In this document: positions 57,787 through 64,000 of the stretch, in pieces | Numbering within the stretch: the first letter of the stretch is position 1 | Layout of the letters: each line of letters starts with the position of its first letter | Source of the DNA: Streptomyces blattellae | GTDB taxonomy: Bacteria; Actinomycetota; Actinomycetes; Streptomycetales; Streptomycetaceae | NCBI RefSeq assembly: GCF_009709555.1 | Contig: NZ_WJBG01000147.1 | Span: 26,747-90,746 of the forward strand | Length of the DNA stretch: 64,000 nucleotides | Direction of reading: 5' to 3' | Translations under genes and position numbers: made by a program | The notes under the pieces: model-generated | What the model saw: the letters and a program-made list of their open reading frames with translations, nothing else | Told to the model about the DNA's origin: nothing | The model's database searches: none

Positions 57787-58365
57787 ATGGCGAAGAAGGA
57801 CGCACCGCCCCGCTGGGACCGCAAGATGCAGCAGCGGCTCGCACGCGGAGAGGCGGCCGCCCTCGGTGAGCTGTACGACCGCTTCGCTTCGCTCGTGCAC
57901 GGCCTCGCCCACCGCGTCCTCGGCGACGAGCGCGCGGCCGACCGCATCACCAGGGACGTCTTCGCCCATGTCTGGCAGCATCCGGAGGCGTACGACCCCA
58001 GGCAGGGCCCGCTGCGCTCCTGGGTCGCCACGCTGACCCATCGCCTGGCCGTGCAGCGGCTGCGCGCCACCGAGACCGCCGCCCTGACCCGGGGCGGCAG
58101 CTCCCCTGAGGAACTGGAGCGCAAAGTCCGCCAGGCCTCCGTCGCCGCCCGCGCCGACTACATCGTCCAGGCCATGCCCGTCCCCCTGCGCACCGCCCTG
58201 GAGCTGGCCTACTTCCAGCGCCGCGACTACCGCCAGACCGCCGTCGACCTCGGCGTCACCGAGGACGAGGCCCGCCGCCGCCTCCGCCTCGGCCTGCAGC
58301 TCCTGTCCACCGCCCATGACGCAGGCGCCCCCGAGGCGCCGCCGGGATACGGGGGTGCCGTGTGA
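57787..58365 (+). CDS. ECF-type RNA polymerase sigma factor
   Basis: 192 residues. Region 2: ALGELYDRFASLVHGLAHRV, then RITRDVFAHVWQHPEAYDP; region 4: PVPLRTALELAYFQRRDYRQ, then DLGVTEDEARRRLRLGLQLL. The region 4 helix is atypical (a glutamate-rich VTEDEARRRLR), but the overall form is ECF. GTGA overlap with the next gene couples it to a membrane-less zinc anti-sigma-like protein. Confidence 0.9.
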   Translation: MAKKDAPPRWDRKMQQRLARGEAAALGELYDRFASLVHGLAHRVLGDERAADRITRDVFAHVWQHPEAYDPRQGPLRSWVATLTHRLAVQRLRATETAALTRGGSSPEELERKVRQASVAARADYIVQAMPVPLRTALELAYFQRRDYRQTAVDLGVTEDEARRRLRLGLQLLSTAHDAGAPEAPPGYGGAV

Positions 58366-59993
58366 CCGGGCCGGAGCGGTACGAGGCGTTCGACGAACAC
58401 GAGGGATACGGCGACCCCGGGTACGGCGGCTACGACGGCCCCGGCCGCGAGAAGGACCAGCGCAACGCCCCGGACGACGAGGACCGCCCGGACGTGAGCG
58501 CACCTGGCGGGTCCGATGGATCCGGCCGCTCCGATGGATCCGGCCGCTTCGGCGGATCCGGCCGCTCCGGCATGTCTGGCCCCTCCGTCGGGTCCGACGG
58601 GTACGGGTCCGACGGGTCCGACGGGTACGGGTCCGACGGGTCCGACGGGTACGACGGGTACGGGTCCGACGGGTCCGACGGGTCCGACGGGTCCGACGGG
58701 TCCGACGGGTCCGACGGGTCCGACGGGTCCGACGGGTCCGACGGGTCCGACGGGTCCGACGGGTCCGGCAACAGCGGTGGACAGAACCCCGGCCGGCCGC
58801 CGCGCATACCCCTGCCGCGCTCCTCCGTCGAGGACGGCGGACGGCCGCTGCCGTCGCTGGCGGAACTGGGCGACCTGGCGCCCCGGCCCGCCCCGCCGGC
58901 CCTTGAGCACCATGTCCTGAAGTCGCTGCTCGGCGCGTGGGCGCTGGCCGCCTGCTCGCCGGAGGAGACGGCGGCCGTCGAGGACCACCTCGGCGGCTGC
59001 GGCCTCTGCGCCGACGAGGCGCTGCGGCTGCGGGAGGCGGTCGGGCTGCTGCACCCCCCGGAGAGCCTCGATCTCGATCCGGGCCTGCGCACCCGCGTCC
59101 TGGCGGTCTGCCTCGACCAGCGGCCACCGCGCATCCCGGTGCCCGAGTGGGCCGGTCCGTACGACGCCGAGGCCGCGCGTCTCGACGCCCTGTTGCAGGA
59201 CATAGGGGACTCCGAGTGGCACGCGCCCGTGCGGCTGCGGTGGTTCCAGTCCGACGAGGCGACGAGCCGTCGTACGACCGTCGCCGGGGTCATCGCGCAC
59301 CTGCTGACCGTCGACGGCCTCGTCGCACTCGCGCTCGGCCTGGACGACCCCCTCGGCGACATCCCGTCCGCGGCACCCACCCCCGCCGAGCGCACGGAGG
59401 CGTACTGGGCCGCCTCCCACTTCCCGCCCACCCGGTCCGTGCGGGGCCCCTGGCGGGAGCAGAGCCATGACCTCGTGCGGACCGTGTCCTTCACCGGCAG
59501 CAACTCCGGCTCGCTACCGGTGTCGTACGGCGACTTCGAGCTGCCGCTGCGGGACGCGATGCTGGACCGGGCGTTCGAGTGCTGGGTCCACGCGGAGGAC
59601 ATCGCCGAGGCGGTCGACTACCCGTACGAGCCGCCCGCCCCACGCCATCTGCACCACATGATCGACCTCGCGGCGAGGACGCTGCCGCGGGTGCTGGCCG
59701 CCCGCCGCCGCGACGGCCGCCGGCATCTGGCCCCGGTGGGCGAGCCGGGCCGCAGCCTGCGGCTGGAGATCGAGGGGCTGGGCGGCGGGGAGTGGCTGAT
59801 TCCGCTGGACGTGGGGGGCTCCGCCGGGGGCTCCGCCGAGCGTGAGGTCGCCCATGTCGCGCTGGACGGGGTGGAGTTCTGCCGGTTGGCAGCGGGGCAC
59901 GTATCGCCTCAGGAGGCTGCGGCGGGGCAGCTGGGGGACCGGGAGGCGATCAGGGATGTGCTGTTCGCGGCGGCGAGCTTGAGCCGGATGTAA
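58362..59993 (+). CDS. Zinc-finger anti-sigma factor fused to a mycothiol-isomerase-like domain
   Basis: 543 residues from GTG 58362. N-terminal about 150 residues: acidic Gly/Tyr/Asp segment followed by a long Ser-Asp-Gly tract (residues about 76-130). Then the anti-sigma zinc motif [20 protein letters not shown] (HxxxCxxC near 206-215). The rest ([59 protein letters not shown]) resembles the DinB/maleylpyruvate isomerase mycothiol-binding domain, with H-W-x-x-x-H-D-like ligands (ECWVHAEDI). It should restrain the co-encoded sigma factor, perhaps in response to thiol or metal state. Confidence 0.88.
   Translation: MTGPERYEAFDEHEGYGDPGYGGYDGPGREKDQRNAPDDEDRPDVSAPGGSDGSGRSDGSGRFGGSGRSGMSGPSVGSDGYGSDGSDGYGSDGSDGYDGYGSDGSDGSDGSDGSDGSDGSDGSDGSDGSDGSDGSGNSGGQNPGRPPRIPLPRSSVEDGGRPLPSLAELGDLAPRPAPPALEHHVLKSLLGAWALAACSPEETAAVEDHLGGCGLCADEALRLREAVGLLHPPESLDLDPGLRTRVLAVCLDQRPPRIPVPEWAGPYDAEAARLDALLQDIGDSEWHAPVRLRWFQSDEATSRRTTVAGVIAHLLTVDGLVALALGLDDPLGDIPSAAPTPAERTEAYWAASHFPPTRSVRGPWREQSHDLVRTVSFTGSNSGSLPVSYGDFELPLRDAMLDRAFECWVHAEDIAEAVDYPYEPPAPRHLHHMIDLAARTLPRVLAARRRDGRRHLAPVGEPGRSLRLEIEGLGGGEWLIPLDVGGSAGGSAEREVAHVALDGVEFCRLAAGHVSPQEAAAGQLGDREAIRDVLFAAASLSRM
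58590..58770. repeat. 9-bp in-frame tandem repeat coding Ser-Asp-Gly
   Basis: GGGTCCGAC and GGGTACGAC/GGGTACGGG variants, about 20 units, pure towards the 3' end (58670-58765), where copies are identical. Frame-neutral length changes are expected here. Confidence 0.9.
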
Positions 59994-60064
59994 AGGCCCA
60001 GAAGGCCCAAGGGTGCGTCCACTGCATGTACCTCAGGGGCGCAGCCGGCCCACGACTGCCGTCC

Positions 60065-60958
60065 CTAGGCGAACACGACCGTCCGTCGCCCATTGAGCAG
60101 AATCCTCCGCTCCGCATGCCACTTCACCGCCCGCGCCAGCGCCTGGCACTCCACATCACGTCCCACCGCGACCAGCTGATCCGGCGTGACGTCATGCCCC
60201 ACCCGCTCGACCTCCTGCTCGATGATCGGCCCCTCGTCGAGGTCGGCGGTGACATAGTGCGCGGTCGCCCCGATCAGCTTCACGCCCCTCACATGGGCCT
60301 GGTGATACGGCTTCGCGCCCTTGAAGCTCGGCAGGAAGGAGTGGTGGATGTTGATGATGCGGCCGCTGAGCGCCTTGCAGAGGTCGTCCGAGAGGACCTG
60401 CATATAGCGGGCCAGCACGACCAGCTCGACGTTCTCCTCGCGCACCAGCTCCAGCAGCTGCGCCTCGGCCTGCGGCTTGTTGTCCTTCGTGACCGGAATG
60501 TGGTGGAAGGGAAGGTCGTACGAGCCCACCAGCTCGGCGAAGTCGGTGTGGTTGGACACCACAGCGGCGATCTCCACCGGCAGCGCCCCGATCCGGGCCC
60601 GGAACAGCAGGTCGTTCAGGCAGTGGCCGAACTTGCTGACCATCAGGACGACGCGCATCTTCTCGTCGGCCCGGTTGAGCTGCCAGTCCATCTGGAAGGA
60701 GTCACCGATCGCCGCGAAGCTGGCCCGCAGCTTGTCCACGGTCACCGGCACTTCCGCGGAGAAGTGGACGCGCATGAAGAACAGACCCGTGCCATGGTCG
60801 CCGAACTGCTGGCTGTCCTCGATGTTGCATCCGGTCATGAAGAGGTAGCTCGACACGGCGTGCACGATGCCCTGCTTGTCGGGGCAGGACAGGGTGAGGA
60901 CGTACTGGTCGGGGGCGACCGCGGGTCGGTTGGCCGGTCGGTCGGGCTGCTCGTTCAT
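60065..60958 (-). CDS. purU: Formyltetrahydrofolate deformylase
   Basis: 297 residues. N-terminal ACT domain (YVLTLSCPDKQGIVHAVSSYL, NIEDSQQFGD) and C-terminal formyltransferase fold: VLMVSKFGHCLNDLLFR, VVSNHTDFAELVGSYDLP, and the catalytic region INIHHSFLPSFKGAKPYHQA, IGATAHYVTADLDEGPII with the Asn-His-Asp triad. It hydrolyses 10-formyl-THF to formate and THF, balancing the one-carbon pool. The ACT domain suggests control by glycine/methionine-type ligands. Confidence 0.95.
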   Translation of the reverse strand: MNEQPDRPANRPAVAPDQYVLTLSCPDKQGIVHAVSSYLFMTGCNIEDSQQFGDHGTGLFFMRVHFSAEVPVTVDKLRASFAAIGDSFQMDWQLNRADEKMRVVLMVSKFGHCLNDLLFRARIGALPVEIAAVVSNHTDFAELVGSYDLPFHHIPVTKDNKPQAEAQLLELVREENVELVVLARYMQVLSDDLCKALSGRIINIHHSFLPSFKGAKPYHQAHVRGVKLIGATAHYVTADLDEGPIIEQEVERVGHDVTPDQLVAVGRDVECQALARAVKWHAERRILLNGRRTVVFA

Positions 60959-61004
60959 GCAGGACAGGGTCCCATACCGGCCCCGCGTCGGCGGCCCCCG
61001 TCCG

Positions 61005-61526
61005 CTACGCGGACCGCGTCATGATCTGCAGTACCTCAAGGCTCCGGGGAGGAGCGTCGGGGTCGTCCCCGTCACTCGCCGAGAGGCGCACGTGCGCGTC
61101 CCGCGCGGCCCGTACCGCCTCCGGCCAGCCCTGGTGGTCGACGTACGCGGAGACCGGGGCGTCCGGCCCGACCTGGTGCATGATCCGCAGCACCCGCAGC
61201 ACGGCGGTGTCGACGAGCGCCGCCTCCTGGGAGTCGCGGAAGATCGTGCCCACGTACTTCTCGGCGGACCAGCTGTCCAGCCAGGTGTCCTCGACCAGGC
61301 GGTACACGGCGTCGGTGACGTCCCCGTACCCGTCGACACCGGCCAGCCAGACGTCCCGCTGGAAGACCGGATCGGAGAGCATGTGCAGCGCGGAGCGCAC
61401 ATTGCTGCGCCAGCGCCACCACGGCATGTCGTTCTGTGGCATGCCGCCCATGGTGGAGGAGCGACGGCCGCGACGGGAAGGGTTCTCCGAATCCTGCACG
61501 GTCACCGATCGTACGTTCCTGCTCAT
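61005..61526 (-). CDS. SCO4402-family conserved hypothetical protein
   Basis: 173 residues: MGGMPQNDMPWWRWRSNVRS, VFQRDVWLAGVDGYGDVTD, then VDTAVLRVLRIMHQVGPDAP and VSAYVDHQGWPEAVRAARDA. This conserved actinobacterial family has no known function and, as I recall, is named from its S. coelicolor member, whose neighbour is purU. Here also it follows purU on the same strand, 46 bp away. An internal start at MGGMPQND is possible. Confidence 0.82.
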   Translation of the reverse strand: MSRNVRSVTVQDSENPSRRGRRSSTMGGMPQNDMPWWRWRSNVRSALHMLSDPVFQRDVWLAGVDGYGDVTDAVYRLVEDTWLDSWSAEKYVGTIFRDSQEAALVDTAVLRVLRIMHQVGPDAPVSAYVDHQGWPEAVRAARDAHVRLSASDGDDPDAPPRSLEVLQIMTRSA

Positions 61527-61622
61527 ACGACTCTCAGGGCCCCCCGTAATTCACCTTCGCGTCACCTTTCGTTGCCCGAAGGTCACTGCCGGGTTAGCGA
61601 TGTGACGGAATCGTGCGTGTGC

Positions 61623-62930
61623 ATGACCGGCAGGAGTCACCACCGCGATACCCACCTCCCCGCGTTCACCCGGCCCGTCCGAGCCACCGTTCGCAGAGCG
61701 GCGGCCCTGGTCGCGTCCGCGTCGCTCGCCGTCGGTTGCGGGGTCGTCCCCGGCGTCTCGGGGGGCGCCGGGGACGACACCATCACCGTCATGACCTGGG
61801 CTCCGAGTGAGACGAACGCCACGAACAAGCCCGGCATGCCCGCCCTCGCCCAGGCCTACGCGCGCTGGGTCAACGCAGACGGCGGCATCAACGGCCGCAA
61901 GCTCCGGGTCCTGGTCTGCAACGACCACAACGACAGCGTGGCCGCGGCCGACTGCGCCCGGCGCGCGGTCAAGGAGGACGTCGTTGCCGTCGTGGGCTCC
62001 TACAGCCAGTACTCCGACTCCTTCTTCCCGCCCCTGGAGGGCGCGGGCATCCCGTACATCGGCGGCTACGGCCTCACCGAGGCCGAGTTCACCAGCCCGC
62101 TGTCCTACCCGGTCAACGGCGGCCAGCCCGCGCTGCTGGCCGGCCTCGGACAGGAACTCGCCAAGAGCTGCGGGCCCGTCGCCCTGGTCCGGCCCGACAC
62201 CATCGCGGGCGACGAGCAGCCCACGATGTTCAACTCCGGCCTGAAGGCGGGCGGACACGCGCCGGCCGACGACCAGCTCGCCAAGGACGACGTCACCGAA
62301 TACTCGGCACCGGCCGAGCGGGCCCTCGACCACGCCACCGCCGACCCCACGGAGACCGGCTGCGTGGTGCCCTCCCTCGGCGACCGCACCAGCACCTTCA
62401 TGGACTCCTTCCGGCGTGCCCGCGCGGACTACCCCGACGTGCGCACCGGCACCGTGCTGGGCAGCGTCGACCAGACCGTGATCAACGCCAACGGCGGTGC
62501 CGCGTCGCCGTACGAGGGGTCGTACATCACGGGCTGGTACCCGGTCTCCACCGACCAGCGGTGGGACGAGATGAAGCAGGTCATCAACAAGCACGCCTTC
62601 GGCGACAACCGCATCGACGTCGGGGACGCCGGTGTGCAGACGACGTGGATCGCCTACACGGCGTTCAAGGCGGTCGTGGAGTCGCTCGGCGACGGCGCGG
62701 TGAGCGCCGACACCGTGCGGGACGCCCTCGACAGCGGCCTGAAGATCTCCACGGGCGGGCTCACGCCGACCCTGCGCTGGCAGTTCCAGGACGAGCTCGC
62801 CTCCGTCGGCTTCCCCCGCATGGTGAACGCCGATGTGACCCTCCAGGTCGTACGCGACGGCCGGCTCGTCGCGGCGCGGAAGGGCTTCACCGACATGACG
62901 GAGACGCTGAAGCGGGCGGATGTGAGCTGA
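61623..62930 (+). CDS. Branched-chain amino acid-type ABC solute-binding lipoprotein
   Basis: About 435 residues from ATG 61623 (GTG 61602 possible). Signal with lipobox LAVGC near residue 39 and then a type I periplasmic binding fold (Peripla_BP_6): TITVMTWAPSETNATNKPGM, ARWVNADGGINGRKLRVLVC, DDVVAVVGSYSQYSDSFFP-like segment and GIPYIGGYGLTEAEF. No permease or ATPase gene is near, so it may be an orphan receptor or sensor lipoprotein. An open frame extends back to 60867 through purU and lacks a start. Confidence 0.85.
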   Translation: MTGRSHHRDTHLPAFTRPVRATVRRAAALVASASLAVGCGVVPGVSGGAGDDTITVMTWAPSETNATNKPGMPALAQAYARWVNADGGINGRKLRVLVCNDHNDSVAAADCARRAVKEDVVAVVGSYSQYSDSFFPPLEGAGIPYIGGYGLTEAEFTSPLSYPVNGGQPALLAGLGQELAKSCGPVALVRPDTIAGDEQPTMFNSGLKAGGHAPADDQLAKDDVTEYSAPAERALDHATADPTETGCVVPSLGDRTSTFMDSFRRARADYPDVRTGTVLGSVDQTVINANGGAASPYEGSYITGWYPVSTDQRWDEMKQVINKHAFGDNRIDVGDAGVQTTWIAYTAFKAVVESLGDGAVSADTVRDALDSGLKISTGGLTPTLRWQFQDELASVGFPRMVNADVTLQVVRDGRLVAARKGFTDMTETLKRADVS

Positions 62931-62943
62931 CCGTCTCCGGCCG

Positions 62944-64000
62944 TCACAGCTGGGTCGGCTGGCGCTGGGTCAGGCCGTACGTCTTGGCGATCCCGTTCCA
63001 CAGCTCGGCCGCCTTGGCCTTCTGCGTGGTCGCGGTGGAACTCGCGGTGTTGCCTGCCGTGGCCTGGCCGGTGGTGCGGGCCTGGCCCTTCCTGCAGAGG
63101 TTGCCCTTCTTGTCCCCGACCTGGTCGGCCCACGCGGCGTAGTGGTTGTCGGCCGACGCCGACGCCTGCCACGCGCTGTTGAGGGCGGCGGTCAGCGCGG
63201 CATGGTCCGGGAGCTGGTCGACGGACAGCTTCGACAGGCTCGTGACCAGGCCGGTGCGCTGCTTGGCCGCGTCCCGCAGGTCCGCGGCCGCCTGGCCCAG
63301 GTTCTTGCACGACTTCACATCGGCGACCGCGGCGATCACGGTGGCCCGGCTGTCGCCGCTGTCGGCCAGCAGCTTGTCCAGCGCGATGGCCTGCTGCTCG
63401 GCCGCGTCGACGGACGGCGAGGCGGAAGCCTCGGTCGCCGGGGCGGTGGCGGACACGGTCTGGTTCTTCTCGTCGCTCTGGTCGTCGCCGCCACCGCTCG
63501 CGAGCAGCGCGCCCGCGCCGACGCCGAGGACCGCGATGCCGACGCCGACGGCCGCGATGAGCGGCACGCGCGAGCCGGTACGGCCACCGCGGCCACCGCG
63601 CCCGCGGTGGTCGTCGGCGCCGGGCGGGACGTAGGCGGGCTGGGCATGCGGCTGCGGCTGCGGCTGCTCGAAGCGGGGCAGCTGCTGGGTGGCCGCCGCC
63701 GGAGGCTGCGCCCCCGGCTCGCTGCGGAAGAGGCTGTCGAACTCGGCGGGCGGCTGCCGGTCCTGCCCGGCCGTCACGGGCGGGATGTACTGCGTCGCCT
63801 CGGCATTGGGGTTGGGATTGGCCGGCGGCAACGGGCCCGGGTGCTGCTGCGCCCGCCGCAGCTTGCGGGTCTCGTCACCCACCGCCCCGGCCCCTGCGGG
63901 CACCTCGGGCGGCAGTGCGCCGGGCCCCACCGGCGGTATGTACTGCGTCGCCCCGTCCGGCGACACATGCGCAGGCGCACCCCCACCGGCAACCGGCGGT
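62944..64000 (-). CDS. Membrane-anchored protein with proline-rich cytoplasmic part, 5' end outside window
   Basis: Open to the right edge; at least 351 residues. The N-terminal part is Pro/Gln/Gly-rich with the repeated motif ATQYIPPV (twice, plus PPV at the edge), then a single transmembrane segment (VPLIAAVGVGIAVLGVGAGALLA, read as two halves) and an extracellular helical domain with one Cys pair (CKNLGQAAADL, KGNLCRKGQ). Such proteins are common in Streptomyces; function unknown. A GTG at 63966 could be a start but the frame continues upstream with the same composition. Confidence 0.75.
   Translation of the reverse strand, partial: PPVAGGGAPAHVSPDGATQYIPPVGPGALPPEVPAGAGAVGDETRKLRRAQQHPGPLPPANPNPNAEATQYIPPVTAGQDRQPPAEFDSLFRSEPGAQPPAAATQQLPRFEQPQPQPHAQPAYVPPGADDHRGRGGRGGRTGSRVPLIAAVGVGIAVLGVGAGALLASGGGDDQSDEKNQTVSATAPATEASASPSVDAAEQQAIALDKLLADSGDSRATVIAAVADVKSCKNLGQAAADLRDAAKQRTGLVTSLSKLSVDQLPDHAALTAALNSAWQASASADNHYAAWADQVGDKKGNLCRKGQARTTGQATAGNTASSTATTQKAKAAELWNGIAKTYGLTQRQPTQL

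Noticed and set aside
57553..59127. Minus-strand 524-codon frame with Arg-Thr repeats
   Set aside because: Product of the 9-bp repeat read in antisense; it covers the sigma/anti-sigma genes.
1..64000. tRNA or rRNA genes, prophage, integrase, intact insertion sequences
   Set aside because: None recognised by reading both strands; no integrase, transposase or structural RNA signature was found.

Overview
The window is high-GC actinobacterial DNA, almost certainly from a Streptomyces chromosome. The evidence is the dense GC-third-position coding, GTG/TTG starts, ATGA/GTGA stop-start overlaps, and a recognisable AfsR/AfsS/AfsK regulatory set. A formyltetrahydrofolate deformylase next to an SCO4402-family protein at the right end suggests synteny with the afsR-purU part of the S. 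coelicolor chromosome. I see no rRNA, tRNA, CRISPR array, prophage or intact insertion sequence.

Layout. 1-3.7 kb: leftward operon of SDR, luciferase-like monooxygenase and N-acyl-D-amino-acid deacylase-like hydrolase. 3.8-5.4 kb: two secreted proteins of unknown function. 5.7-6.5 kb: a LuxR regulator with an atypical receiver. 6.5-8.7 kb: amidohydrolase plus F420/FMN oxidoreductase. 8.9-12.3 kb: afsR and a small afsS. 12.4-17.5 kb: a DUF559 protein, then a FadD3-like ligase divergent from a thiolase/DUF35/enoyl-CoA hydratase operon. 17.7-21.8 kb: afsK, a VOC protein in the kbpA position, and a TetR regulator. 22-23.2 kb: Lrp regulator and LysE exporter. 23.2-26.7 kb: deazaflavin-type nitroreductase, acyl-CoA dehydrogenase, a second thiolase-like protein and a second DUF35 protein. 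27-28.3 kb: flavin monooxygenase. 28.6-38.5 kb: a glycan-use island (GH84 hexosaminidase with a DasR-like site, ROK kinase, ABC sugar importer, GH29 fucosidase, ROK repressor). 38.6-42.5 kb: NDP-forming acyl-CoA synthetase, enoyl-CoA hydratase and flavin reductase. 42.6-43.1 kb: a decayed ATPase gene. 43-46.7 kb: two MFS transporters around a GlxA-type AraC regulator. 46.9-51.2 kb: alcohol dehydrogenase, acyl-CoA dehydrogenase and SDR, divergent from a cyclase-family hydrolase. 51.7-56.4 kb: RsbW-like ATPase, an acyl-CoA dehydrogenase pair and an acyl-CoA ligase. 56.4-64 kb: EF-hand protein, STAS protein, ECF sigma/anti-sigma pair, purU, SCO4402-family protein, a lipoprotein and a membrane protein.

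The strongest pattern is a 15-bp palindrome, CTGACG-N3-CGTCAG, present 14 times. Every copy lies in front of, or between, genes for acyl-CoA or ring catabolism (3.7, 8.7, 15.0, 25.0, 26.8, 38.5, 41.9, 50.2 and 54.7-54.8 kb). The afs genes, the sugar island, the transporters and the sigma genes have none. I infer one regulon, of the TetR-operator type, covering about 25 genes scattered over 54 kb. Together they could make CoA thioesters (three synthetases), dehydrogenate them (four FadE-like proteins), hydrate, oxidise, and cleave them by two thiolase/DUF35 systems. Two LLM oxidoreductases, a flavin reductase and ring-opening type hydrolases supply oxygenation and hydrolysis. The substrate is unknown; a terpenoid or steroid-like acid is a reasonable guess. 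The regulon genes are interleaved with the conserved afsK-afsR-afsS block rather than forming one cluster.
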